This document shows, piece by piece, positions 21,197-33,399 of a stretch of 64,000 nt of DNA. A program made the translations under genes and the position numbers. Under the pieces are notes generated by a model. The model was given only the letters and a program-made list of their open reading frames with translations, made no database searches and was not told the origin of the DNA. The stretch is from assembly GCA_033675265.1 (NCBI GenBank), contig JAUJYZ010000376.1, positions 499,501-563,500 of the forward strand, in the 5' to 3' direction. Source of the DNA: Actinostola sp. cb2023 (lineage: Eukaryota; Cnidaria; Anthozoa; Actiniaria; Actinostolidae). Each line of letters begins with the position of its first letter. Position 1 is the stretch's first letter.

Positions 21197-24100
21197 ATGA
21201 GTTTCCAAGACCAAGATCAACTATGGCTGACTAAAGGACAAAAGTCCTCAAACAACCAAAATTTGCTAGATCCATTTGCATTCTATGGCTTCTTTACCGA
21301 CCCAAACCCAGACAGACGATTCAAGAGAAGAGCTAAGAGTGCAATGGCTCGAACAAACTCACAATATGACTCTATAGGCAAAAGTCGTAACCACCCACCA
21401 GGGTACGAGACACCTGATTTTCACATTGGCCTCCCAATTAATCCCACTCCAACACCAGTTACCTCAAGACCTGCATCATCCAGAAGTGGGTATAGTTCAG
21501 TGAGATCAGTTAAGGCAGATCACTCCTCTCCGACAGCTCTTTATCTAGGCTTACAAAGAAGTCGTTGTAAGTCAGCTCCTGTTAAACCGCCAAGATTTAT
21601 TCCCAGGAGACCTCAAACATCTAAATCTAGGAATAAAACAACTTCAGCTACAACCAGAGGTGCCCCCCAAAGGGCGTGGGAATTACGAACAAACTCAGCA
21701 TCAAATCATAGGTCATTGTTGTCACCAAAAGAAGTTCAGAACAGACAGAAAACAAGGTGTAAATCAGCACCTTTGCCTTATGATTTCAGTAATATTGAGC
21801 TTATAAATGAAATACCGCAAAATGGTAGTGATTATGAAAGACTGTATGCCATGACTAAACCTCTATCGTGCATGCCAGATCTCGTTAAAAATGCAGTAAC
21901 TCATAATGGTTTACGACATTGCTGCTCAGCTTATAATTCCAGAACTATTGTACCTCCTGAAACAGTAAGTATTATTGGTGCTAAAGTGCTGGCAATATGC
22001 TGCGAGTGGCTATGCAGCGGGATGTAAAATAGATCAACTATAGCATGGTTGATACATGTATAAATATATTTAACATAACCTAAAAGTACATACCGGTATA
22101 TATATAGCACAAATTGCTGGCAATATTGTTGTAGTGTGTGTCCACCCCTGATAATTATTGTTGTGGCAAATGTTATTCAAGTACCATGTTATCCTACTAA
22201 TCTGCAACAATGTGCACAACAAATTAATTGCAGCTCGGTAGACATGCTATATATGATCATGCTGTTGTTCAATGCTGGGAATATTCCATGCAATGTTGCA
22301 CTGTCAAACCTGTGAATGGCTTTGTGGCTGTTCAGTAGGGGGTGGCTGTTCAGTAGGGGGTGGCTGTTCAGTAGGGTAGGGGGTGGATGTTCAGTAGGGG
22401 GGTAGGGGGTGGTTTAATTAAAAGAGGATGAATGTACATCACTGAAACCATAAAATTTACTTAAAAAGCTTGTGAAAACTTTACACCTCCTAGCAACACC
22501 CAAAACCAACAGATGCTTTAAATGCAGGCCATTTTAAATGGATCCATACACAATAAATCATGCATGGCACATGGATATAGTATGATGAATCTAGGTTGAA
22601 AATAAAATAAAAAGTAAATGTGATTTATAAATAAATATATTCAGATGCACTTTACAGAGTTCACAGTGAGATACAAACTAAGTGTCCGTGAGTAACCATG
22701 TAAACATTGGCAGATGGAACTGAGCAGGCTTCTGATGAAATATCCCTGCAAACAACTTCATTTTATTTGCTTGCAGTCGTTCAGAGGGTACTGTCAAAAA
22801 CACCTACTGATCATGAGTGACAACTATACTAGTAACATCTTCACTGCATTATGTATTTAATTAACTTAATCAAGTGTCACATTTTTAATTAACAAATTTA
22901 AACATTATTGTAGTTTATTTATCATTTCTATTTATTGTAAATTATTATTTCATTATGTCAGTGTTTTCAATTGTAACTAGTATTGTTCTGTAATTATTGT
23001 AATCAGTAGTTATTATTATAATCCATTGTTTGATGTAAGCTAGCATTTTGTCAACTACAGTGTAGCTAGATTAATCAGACAACAATGAGCCATAGTTACT
23101 ATAGCTGTATCTACATTTTATTTAGTCGGTAAAAAATTGTTCATTGTTAAAAGATATCACACCAACTTGAATATAAAATATAACAAAATAATTATAATGA
23201 AAAGAAATACTTCTGACCACTGCCATTACCGTCACCAGGCCTATCTTTCCTGTAGCTCTTATAATTATTAGGGAAGATTTCGCTACTCTTGTGTCACATG
23301 GTTTAAACATAAAGTTACATGTAGAGCTACATATAGTTACTACAGGTAATACAAATTAAATGATTCTGTTTAATTTCTTGTAGAGACAGCAGTTCTGGCC
23401 TGTACCTAGACCAGCTGTGGTAAGTCAGTACCTTTCTCATGTAGCTATATATGTCATACAATCATACTTCTTTCCCCAGTGTACATATATATAACACAAT
23501 GAACTGTAGGAAATCAAGGCCAACAGAAAGAGAATGTGAAATTAAATCACTAGTCAGTGTGCAATATATGTAATAAATTATTATGTGCACTGTTCGCTCT
23601 AGTATCGTAGAGGGTTTGTGCCACAGTACTTCAGCATTGTTAAACCTGCTCAGTTCTCTGGAGAGATGCCCCCAGCCATCACATGTACCAAACCAGCCAT
23701 CGATGAACCACAAGACAATTATTATCCTACACAAGACGACTTAGACGAGATGATCCTCTTTGAGGAAAGCTTTGCTTTTCCTGCCACACCATCTGAACTT
23801 TCAATGTCAGACCGATGTGATCTATCAGGTAATGTAGATCCAGTGAAGAAGTGCAGTATAGTGCTCAACAGATCCTTGGCTATTACTGTTTCAAATCCAG
23901 GCAACCAAGGTTGTTTATATGTGTCATATTTTCTTTAAGATAATGATGCCATGGATGATATAAATGTCAGAGAATATCTACAGTCGGGAATAGTGAGTGA
24001 CCCTGATGATTACAATGATGAACTGGAGCAGTTGTCTCCTGAGCCGATCACTGACCAATGGGAGGAAACCAAAGAGCTGACAGACAATCATCAGGTGAAG

Positions 24101-27100
24101 GCAAGTATATAATTTAATGTTATTTTACTGTGTGTTAATTCATATTTTAACCAAATCAGATATGATAATAATAATAATAATATTTTATTTAAATATGACC
24201 TACATAATAAAGTACAGAAATACAATATTATATATTATTATATAAGACTTCAGTTGTTAGTTTTATAGAATATTTTTTTAGTTTGGCCACTTTTGGATGT
24301 AAAATGTTGATTTGTAATCAGTGACTTTGGCTTAGACTAAATACAATTGGCAATTAATCGTTTCATAAATCTACAGTATCCTTGGCTACCACTAAATGTT
24401 ATTTTTCTTTTATAAACATTATAATTACAGGTGTATATTTTTTAAGATTATATTTATATTTTTAGATTAGAAGGGCCATAAGTTTTTCAGCTCAAGCTGT
24501 AATATGTTTTTTTCCCTTGTAAAATAAAGTTTTAAAATTATAATTATTATAATTATTATGGTGTATGATAATATTGCATCAGACTAATACTATTAAATTA
24601 AGTCTATATATACTTTTGAGTGGGTAGATGATAATTATACAAGTATATTTAGAAGCACTAATGCAAATGGACAAGATTTGTGATGAATCTCTAAGTTTGA
24701 TCTTATTTTGGTGATAGACACAAGAAATAGATGTTGAGATAACCATATTAAACCAGACCAAGTCTACAGTAGAGCAAGAACAAACATCTGAACCACTAAT
24801 AAATGAACAAGAAAAACAAGACAGCAACGAGACACAGAATGAACAAGAAGAGCAATCTGAGGAACTGTCTACATGTATGAAGGAAGAGCCTGATCAAGAA
24901 CCCAAAGACACCAACGAACCTGTCACCAAAATAGTTGAGGATGTTCCTGAAGAAAAGCTGTGTGATATCCAAGAGGCCAAAGCTCCCTTACCACCAACAC
25001 CACATCCTGACCCCCCAAGGGTAACATTTGTGGACTCTATCACAGTTACCAGTTACAATGCTCCCGAGACGAAAGAAAAGAAAACAGAACCTACAAAACC
25101 AATTCTAAAGCAGCCCAAAACATCACCACAGCCACGCATGGAAGTCAAACCTCTTGGAGATGCACTCAAGAAACCTAAACCCAGACCATTTGTAGAACGA
25201 CGAGTGGCTGATATACGACCACAGGTAAAACCAGGTATTATATTGAAACCAGAACCACCCAAGGTACAGGAGGACAAACAAGAGGAAAAAGTGGTAGTGG
25301 AACCTCAGCCATTGGAAGAAAAGTGAGTTAAATGTTAAAAAAATTAATGATCTACATGTACTAGTTAATTCTAATAAATATAAGCATTTCTGTAATTAAC
25401 AACTAAGGTTACCTAATTTATGTTGACAGTCTTGGAGGAGACTCATTATGGGACATTTTATTGATAAACAATTTGGTATGAAAAATAATGAAATTCACTA
25501 TTAAACATTTACAATAACTGAGAATATATCAACAGTACTGACATTTAATGTCAGTAAATAAATTTATTCCTTAGAATTTTAAATATTGCTTTTAAAATCA
25601 TTATTTAAGTGTACATTGAAACTAAATGATCCAGAATTTAGTCTATTGTAAAAAAGAAAAATTTTACCAAAGTGCCTGCCTCCCTGTACATGTATCGACA
25701 GTATTTCATTTACGCAAGAGATGTTCAAACTGTTCCAAACTACTGTACATATCAACAATGTGCACATTTGTAGGTAATTTATTATCATATATCATGCAGA
25801 CTTCCTGAACCAGAGTTTGTACATGCTCCAGGAGCTTACCAAATGTATCAGGCTATGGTAAGTAGTTTGGCATTAATTTTGTGTTGATTGTACATATCTT
25901 TCATGTTTTTTTTTACTGTCACTGTTTAGTTCAATTGTAATTCTTTTGTGAAATATGTACCAGGCAAATAATAATATTATAATAGAATTATGTCAGAGGG
26001 ATCTTTCAAATGAACTACACTTACTATTAAAGGTTGTTTTTCACACGTCTCACAGAAAAAAAGGAAAAATCATATCTCATTGATATGGTTGTCTTAAACA
26101 GAGAATACACGTACCTGTAGTCTGTACACAAAGTGTTGTGAACTATTGATTTCACATTTTTCCTGTCAAGAGCTAAAGTTGATGGCTCAGAGTTAATAAT
26201 ACAAATCTTTATTAAACTCACTACCAGGCAATGATAATAGTAAGAAAAATAGAAAACTAATCAGCGAACAAAATGGTCTTGAGACTTGCATTGTATTGAA
26301 CACACTGAGGTCTTCTTGAAGTCATGCATATTAGTGTTTTCACTAAATTAAAGGTTCACCAAAACCTTTTTATGGCTTTTGACATCAAGTATTTGAGATG
26401 TTGATGATAACAACATAATTAAAGACCTTTTAGTAATAATAATTAGAATTCATAAAAAACTGAACCATTTTTTTCAGTGCATTATTGTCCATATTCATTG
26501 TTGGCAGACAGCTGGCGTTTGTGGCAGGAAGTTACTTTAAATTAGAATGTATATGTTTAATGGAGTGAACACGTACACTTCTGACGCTGCTTAGTACACA
26601 ATATGATCTTTATCAGGTATTAAAATCAAAAAAGTGTTTTCTACATAGCATGCATGGCTTTGTATAGTCAATAATATCTGAGAATTAGAATTAAAAGGAT
26701 TTTAGGTATCGTTACATTTTTTATACTTAATTTACATTTGAATATGCCCACCTACATTTTGTACGTGTTGTGGTTTATTTATTTTTCTCTGGTTCAGTAT
26801 AAATGTTTCTGAGAATTCTTATAAGATAACATGTACATGTAGGTTCAGGGTTTTAATTTATAGTGGTATATTGCATGTACATGTGTTTTATAAGGTTTAT
26901 AAATACAGTACTTTTACAGGATTTAACAGAAAGGGACTATAAAATCTGACTACATGTAGATTAGACATTAAAACAATGTCCTAAAAAAACTAGTGAGCAA
27001 GTTTAAATCTCAACATAGACTTTTAAAATTAACATACTGACAATATAGTCAGTCATGTTTAATGTCATCGATGTCAAGAAGGAACTCCCAGTTTAATTTC

Positions 27101-29159
27101 AAAAAGAAATATACACTATACAACTTATTGTGAAGATAAGTTTTGTGAATAAGCTATCAAGGCTCTAATTGGACAAATAATATAAACCCATGCTCGTCAC
27201 ATTAACACCCAAGAATACGGAGTGACACTGTACAATGAGCTTAACTATCTTGCTTCATGCAACTTTGGAATCTTTAAAGCAGAAATCTGCGGACTTTAAA
27301 GGTTGGTGTCCCTAAATAGTCAATACATACAAGGTCTTGGGTTGAATAAAATAATGTTTAGAATTAGATAATAATTTGCTTAGATAATAATGTACACAAC
27401 ACACAAGTGAGTTGTCAGTTATTAGTAAGACAAGAGCATTTTTTTAGACACTATTTAGTATTAAAAAAATATGTTGGCTTCATGTATAACTGAACTGACA
27501 TATAAAGAAACCCAAAATCACTACTTTTTGTCCATCAATTTATTTAATATTATTAGACCAGGAAACTTATGAAGAAAAACATACTCAGTGTATATTTTAA
27601 AGAAATATTTTGAAAACAATGTGTAAAATGTACATACTTTACTTGAATTCATACTCATATAATCTGAAAGTAGATTGTATAAGTTGTTTCAAGGTTTTAA
27701 TCAAGAATTCTTGACCTGTTTTTGTTGCCATGCATATAGTAGCTAGAGTGTCACCTACTAATTATTACAATACTTTTGTTTGAATACTAGACATGTCTGT
27801 TATAGTGGCACCGACTGTCTGGTACTTAGATATTAGAAATCATGGCCGCAGTAATATACCACACTGATGATCTAAGTATAGCAATAAACCTGAAACTTAG
27901 TCAATGTGTAAGAAATCAGTCCTTGAGTATTGTGCTTTATATGTTTCAAAATATCTACCAAATTATTCATTTTGGTAGGTTGTAATAATTTATAGTACTT
28001 TTTTTAATGTATTTGCTTATTTATGTTTTCTGGTAATCTATTGCATCTAGTCTATACTATTGATCACTCCAAAATGAAGATATTTTCTTGATCTTATTAA
28101 TATTTCATTTCAAGTAAGACATTTAACACTGTTGAGATTTGTCATAGGTTTTCATATTCAATGAAATATAGAATTAATTTTTCTTTAATCTTCATTTTTA
28201 CTTTTATAAAGCTAGGATGTGTGTGTATACAATCATGTACCTACCTACCTGTACATGTATGTCTTAAGTACTGTATGCCCTGTCAAGTTATTATTATAAT
28301 ATTATCATTTATTGATTTCATCAATTATTATTACTCTCATCTACAGGATTTGCATCAGCATGAACTAGATAAGCCCAAAACCAAGAAGATCCAGAGCAGA
28401 TCAAGCCAGATGCCGCTACCTTATACAGGCATATCAAGTCAGATGCCGCTTCCTTATACAGGCATATCAAGTCAGATGCCGCTTCCTTATACAGGCATAT
28501 CAAGTCAGATGCCGCTACCTTATACAGGCATATCAAGTCAGATGCCGCTTCCTTATACAGGCATATCAAGTCAGATGCCGCTTCCTTATACAGGCATATC
28601 AAGTCAGATGCCGCTACCTTATACAGGCATATCAAGTCAGATGCCGCTTCCTTATACAGGCATATCAAGTCATCACCAAATGATGCCTGAAAGCAGCTCA
28701 GTAATGAATGCAGTGATAGAAGATGCAAGAGTAAGACACTTTATCATATGACCCGTATTTCCCCGTGCGCGCGCTCTTAATAAAACCTTCGGAGAAAGTC
28801 ACGTGATTGGGCAAATACGGATTTTTGGAGCTGGTCCGTACAAAGCCGTATCCGGCCCCGGTCCCGATTGTTGTCAGGAAATTTTTTATACTTTTTTTGC
28901 AAAAGTTATTTTTTAAATGTGGACGACTTGAAAAGTGAAAAAAAAAGTGAAAAAAAAAATGTGTTTCTTATCAGGAGTAATCGCGCATTTGTGTTCACTT
29001 TTCCTTGGCTGTGAATGAGTACCAAAATGGTCCATATGAAATGGTCATATGATAAAATGCTTATTGACTGAGTTAGGTCGGGCCAGACGGGAAAATATTT
29101 GGCTCTCGGTCATTCTGTACGGACCTCGCTGCGCTCGGTCCGTACTTCCATGACCTCGA

Positions 29160-29207
<48 letters not shown>

Positions 29208-32200
29208 TTATTCCATTTAAACATTATACACTGTATGCCTGCATGCAGCTCCACATTAATTAGTTGACACAGTAACACCATGAAGATACATGTACATTCA
29301 ATGATTAATTAATTTAGTTACACAACAAGCAAGGGCAGTCAAGGGATGTGGCCTCTTATGGAGTCTGTTGTCACATTTAGTTCAATATGTTGACTTGGTT
29401 CCCACCTACTTTAAACCAACTCTTGATACTGGACCCCATAAGATTATTGGCTATTATCCAACTCATTAATAATTCATGCGGAAGATACAATAGAAATCAT
29501 AACCATGAAGGGGTTTGTATTGTCCTCATTTACATGGTTTTCTCAGTGAAAACTACTTGTGCCATCAATATTATAGCAAAACATGAAATAATACGATCTG
29601 TACAATGTACATTGAATTTATAATAAGTTGGACCTGCATGTTGTATCTGATCTACAAACTCTTGCCTTCGGCACAAGTCTGTAAATCAGATAGAACGCTC
29701 ATGCTGTAAACACTACTTGCATGTAAACTAAATTATTATGTCCTTTCAGCATAAAAAAGAAGGCATGAAACCATGGTTACAAGGACGACTAGCACTGTCT
29801 AAACAAACCAGTAGGTTTGAGTTACCAATGGATGTCAAAGTTCTAGAATGTAAGTCTATTCTTACATGTCTTCTTTGGTATCCTTTTAGCAGTGTTTTAT
29901 TGAACATTATTTGAAGTTTTTCAAGTTTGACTATTTAGTGAATTGTATTTTGGTATCTTTTGATTTCTAGCAATGACAGCTATGGAATATCTAACAAAGT
30001 ATTGTATTATAAGGTAAGATTAATAAATCGCAAGGGGTTTTCCATTGTCTGTACTCTTATTGACAATGGATTTGACGTCACAAAATGTTCAAAACTCAAG
30101 TGGAACCACGAGCGTAGCGATAACAATAACAAAGTAAAAAAACATCCAAAAACAAGGATAAAGTTTGAAAGAAAAACCGTTTCAAGCGCGCGCTGGCTTC
30201 GTGCACGAGCGATTCGTCATTGCATGTGTCTGTACTCTTATTGACAATGGCTGAGAGCCAATCAGATTGCGAGATTACGCTAGGTTATTGTAAAATTAAT
30301 AATAGTTCATAATAATAGACTATCACTAATATCTGTCATGCACGGCAGGAGTAAGATGTTTAGTTATTACTGGTATGCTATTTTTTAAATTCATTTGTTG
30401 AATAATATTATTGTTGACTATTAGCACAAGAAGGAAGGCATTATACAAACATGTATTCCAAAAAGTTGATAAAGACTGGGATGGAATCATTGGTTTCCGG
30501 GTAGGTACATTATAGACAGTACGCTACAGTTATTGATTTTTAAAGTTTATTTGTAGCATTTTGTCAAGCGTAAATAAAGACTTGGAAAAATCTTGATGAA
30601 ACGCTACAATTACAAATTAGTTTACGAACTATTACCAAGCGACAAATTACTTCACAATTTATATCAAGAATAATAAGTATTGTTTTTTCCAATGGCAAAT
30701 CTCATAGCTCAGGAATCTGAATAGGCAGTTACTTTCTTCTTTACATTAGGTTTTTGTGATTGTAAGATTGATCTATGTGAACATTTAATCATTATATATT
30801 TTTTATTTATTTATTTATATCCATTGATTTTTAAATACCATAATTATATATATTTTTTCATATTTTACTTTTTATTGTAATCAGTGCTTAGAACCGACTT
30901 GTATAAGCGCTTTATAAGTTATTATTATTATTAACATATTTATCTATAATTTGTATAGGAGTTGGAGAAGGGTCTGAGAGAAATTCATGTTGACTCAATA
31001 GATGTCAAACAAGTTCGCAACATTGTAGAGGTATGTTAATTATGAAAGAACACAAAGTTGTAACAAAGTTATTTATTATTGACCTGTGCCGATATAACAA
31101 GTAACCCTTTTATTGCTTGTACAGATGATAGGAGCAGACGATAATACTAAATTCAATCTGAAGCAGTTTTCAGCCATTGCAGCCTTCTCTGAAAGAATTC
31201 TATTTTCTAATTTTGTGTAAGTTGTAGATAATTAACTAATCATTCATGCATGCTGTGGTTATGCTACAAACTGTTAGCATGCATGATGTGTAATTATCAC
31301 ATTGTTACTAAATAATATAAACTGAGAGGTGAAGATGTAGTGGTTAGTGCATGGTATGGTTGGATTCACTGCCCAAACAATAATATTAATAATTGAAAAC
31401 AGCGTATGTGACTATTTTGATGATTTTCAAAATGTTATGTAATTGCTTCAAAAATACACCTACTGGCTTCTAAATACCTATATAAACATGATTTGGTGTT
31501 TTTAGATCGATTACACTCAAATTTTGGGCACTACAGTATATTTAATTTCTGCTTGAATTCATCAGGATAGTTCGTGAAAATATGCAAATTAGGAAACTTT
31601 TACGCGTCAGTGATCTGTATGTGTGTGTTGTTCACCAATAACAAACCTTCAGATGTGAATGATTTCAACCTTTCACTTCCAGAGATTTTAGAAGTTTTTA
31701 GCGAATTTTGTTGCCATGGAAATCTTGACAGCTCACGGGCTCAAATTATCATGCGGTTAAGTTCTCTCGTGGCGTGGCTATCGGTTCTGGAAGTGCTTCT
31801 CAGAACCGGGCCACCGGGCCACTTTGCCACTATTTAAAGTCTTTTATTGCCATGTTTTCGCCACAGAAGCCCCCAGAACAGCATCATAATTAAGCTTGAC
31901 TGGTGGTAGAGGCCATTCTCCTGGAAGAAATCAGGGGTGAGGTGCAATTTCACGATGAAACTGAATCTGCAAACACGGCATCAGATTTCCAAAATGTCGG
32001 ATTCAGCTGAGTGAGAGTTGTTGTCTCTGGTCGTTTTGTGGTGGATTCGAGGACCTACTAAGGCAGTTTTGGCGACTTTGGACTTGTAAAGAATGCAACC
32101 GGTTTGCCTGTAGGTCCGGGTGATAAAAGACTTTATAAAATATCTCTATAGCATGGAGGTACGGAATGTCGCTGACAAAAAGTTTCATGATATCCCAGAA

Positions 32201-33399
32201 TGCAGTTCGGTCGTGCATTCGAAAACAACAGGGATCCTGAAATAGTCGAATTGAAATGAAGAGACAGGGAAAAATCCCTGAATATATCAAGAAGAGAGAT
32301 GGAAGTTTGCTGAGCAAGTGGCGTTTTGTTTCACAATGATGTATTTTGGAAGAAAATCAAAGTCAAATGTCGCACATTGTCATGACGTCAAAAACGCGCA
32401 TTTTTGATTTCTATGAAAAACAAACTGCAAAACAAGCTCTTTTTCTAGTGTAATCGATCTAAAAATGCCCAAATCATGTTTATATAGGTATCAATAAGCC
32501 AGTAGGTGTATTTTTGAAGCAATTGCATAACATTTTGAAAATCATCAAAATAGTCACGCAGTTTTCATGGGCAACCCTTCAATTGTGTCCTTGGACAAGA
32601 CACTTTAATTTCAAATTGCCTCGACTCCACCTGCAGGCGATTAAGCCTCCTTTTGCAGAAGCTCTTTATGTTGGTCCCTTTCTCCCTCTAAAGAGCGACA
32701 TCTGCAAAAGGAGGCTACCCAGGTTTATAAATGGGTACCAGTGAATTGTAATCTAACTATAAAATGCTGGGGGTAATCCTATGATGGACCAGAATCATGT
32801 CCAGGGGGAGTAACTATACCTGAATAAATTGCTTCATGATATTTTATCTACCGAAACTGGATTGGCTCAAAAATAGCTTTACCTTTTCACAAGATATAAA
32901 CTGTTCTTGGAATGCTAGTTGAAACTTATATTTACATTGTGTACAAATTTAGAACAATATCTTGGGAAACCTACATACTGAGATTCAATTTGTAATTTGT
33001 TTTACAGAACTGAAGAAACCAAAAATATCAACAACACCAAGGAAATAATAGAAGAAGCTGACTTCTGTAGTCTAAAGTGGAAACTAGATGGATTTAATGT
33101 AAGAATATATACATGTAGACACCAGAACAGTCTGGACAATGAATTCAGAGATGTACAATGTTATTTCCTCTGAAATCAAGTCAGCTCTGGGTGGACACCT
33201 CTCAAAGACAGACACCTTGCTTAGCTACAGCATAAGCAGTAATAGGCAGTCCTGAGGGTGTGTTTTGTGGGTGGGAATGTGTGACCACTCCTAAAAATGG
33301 CCGTGGGGGAGGCTAGACAGTTCTGTTGGTAATAATTATTATATTATTATTGTTTCACAGGTGAATCCTACTGTAAGAAGAATATTGGAGTCTCTCTAA
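21197..33399 (+). CDS. EF-hand protein with long disordered N-terminal region, 14 exons, unrecognised family
   Basis: Exons: 21197-21964, 23384-23419, 23603-23828, 23940-24094, 24718-25322, 25800-25857, 28347-28730, 29750-29849, 29971-30013, 30425-30500, 30959-31030, 31125-31216, 33008-33098, 33361-33399. All are GT-AG, and every phase agrees, giving 914 residues and a stop. The first 256 residues are Ser/Arg/Pro-rich (repeated RCKSAP motifs). The middle is acidic (Glu/Gln-rich) then Pro/Lys-rich, with eight identical-length SSQMPLPYTGI repeats. The C-terminal 170 residues look globular: FQKVDKDWDGIIGFRELEKG is a canonical EF-hand (D-K-D-W-D-G-I-I-G-F-R-E), and GADDNTKFNLKQF about 45 residues on is a degenerate one. 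One Ca2+ site is therefore expected. No signal peptide or membrane segment. The overall look resembles cytoskeletal or ciliary EF-hand proteins, but that is a guess. A close family name is not recognised. Confidence 0.8.
22317..22405. repeat. Short minisatellite, GGTGGCTGTTCAGTAGG type
   Basis: Four or five units of about 18 bp (GGGGTGGCTGTTCAGTAG), degenerate at the right, in intron 1 of the EF-hand gene. Confidence 0.8.
22850..23035 (+). mobile_element. Non-LTR-retroelement-like 3' fragment
   Basis: This stretch, with CAGTGTTTTCAATTGTAACT and GTTCTGTAATTATTGTAATC, is about 85-90 percent the same as 50340-50520. The second copy goes on to CACTCAAAATAAAGATTATT and a TTA-rich tail, typical of a retroelement 3' end. 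Here the tail is cut short at TTATTATTATAATCC. Confidence 0.5.
24150..24570. repeat. AT-rich intronic repeats with AAT microsatellites
   Basis: AATAATAATAATAATATT at the left and TTATAATTATTATAATTATT at the right bracket intron sequence with no coding frame. They look like retroelement tails, but the bodies are too diverged to identify. Confidence 0.35.
25858..28346 (+). other. Large intron 6 of the EF-hand gene, no gene seen
   Basis: About 2.5 kb of AT-rich DNA with scattered ACATGTA motifs. No exon, RNA gene or clear repeat was recognised. Confidence 0.5.
28401..28664 (+). repeat. 33-bp coding minisatellite (8 copies) in exon 7
   Basis: Eight exact-length copies of a 33-bp unit, each encoding SSQMPLPYTGI. 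Copies differ only at synonymous or near-synonymous sites (CTACCT against CTTCCT; AGCCAG against AGTCAG), so they have been homogenised recently. The array keeps the reading frame and a cryptic minus-strand frame. Confidence 0.97.
28740..29056. mobile_element. MITE with TTTATCATATGACC ends
   Basis: Inverted 14-bp ends TTTATCATATGACC at 28740 and GGTCATATGATAAA at 29043-29056 enclose sequence with GTGCGCGCGCTC and poly(A) runs, no ORF. It starts 10 bp after the exon 7 donor. Confidence 0.6.
29058..29203. mobile_element. Palindromic MITE, GCGCTCGG-loop type
   Basis: Arms GGGAAAATATTTGGCTC and GAGCCAAATATTTTCCC, outer ends CTTATTGACTGAG and CTCAGTCAATAAG, with a loop containing CCTCGCTGCGCTCGGTCC, itself a hairpin. 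It directly abuts the preceding element. Confidence 0.75.
30040..30290. mobile_element. MITE family C copy
   Basis: TGTCTGTACTCTTATTGACA occurs twice (30046 and about 30226) around AAAATGTTCAAAACTCAAGT and CACGAGCG. The same blocks, including CCAATCAGATTGCGA, occur at 49333-49480, so this is a dispersed non-coding element. It lies in intron 9 of the EF-hand gene. Confidence 0.6.
31395..32566. mobile_element. 1.17-kb non-autonomous TIR element in intron 12
   Basis: Inverted arms of about 120 bp: GAAAACAGCGTATGTGACTA on the left and its near inverse at the right end (TAGTCACGCAGTTTTC), sharing TTCAAAAATACACCTACTGG and CCTATATAAACATGATTTGG. The centre has ORFs of 87 and 104 codons on opposite strands with no recognisable domain, so they are probably chance. 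Confidence 0.8.
32643..32716. mobile_element. Small hairpin insertion
   Basis: AAGCCTCCTTTTGCAGA and its inverse TCTGCAAAAGGAGGCT flank about 40 bp. It interrupts the SINE-like sequence between CTCCACCTGCAGG and CAGGTTTATAAATGG. Confidence 0.65.

Larger units (their letters stand above)
31322..32830 (+). mobile_element. Probable SINE split by a TIR element and a hairpin element
   Basis: Left piece (31322-31394) has a tRNA-type A box GATGTAGTGGTTAGTGC. Right pieces (32567-32642 and 32717-32830) have GTGTCCTTGGACAAGACACT and TATAAATGGGTACCAGTGAA, sequences of a kind seen in SINE-like repeats of marine invertebrates. Two DNA elements interrupt it (31395-32566 and about 32643-32716). The join is inferred. 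Confidence 0.4.

Noticed and set aside
28321..28728. Minus-strand ORF with LICLYKEAASD repeats
   Set aside because: Antisense shadow of the coding minisatellite, whose plus-strand exon fits a 14-exon chain in phase.
31574..32317. ORFs of 87 (plus) and 104 (minus) codons as transposase genes
   Set aside because: No domain, opposite strands, within a TIR element; probably chance frames.
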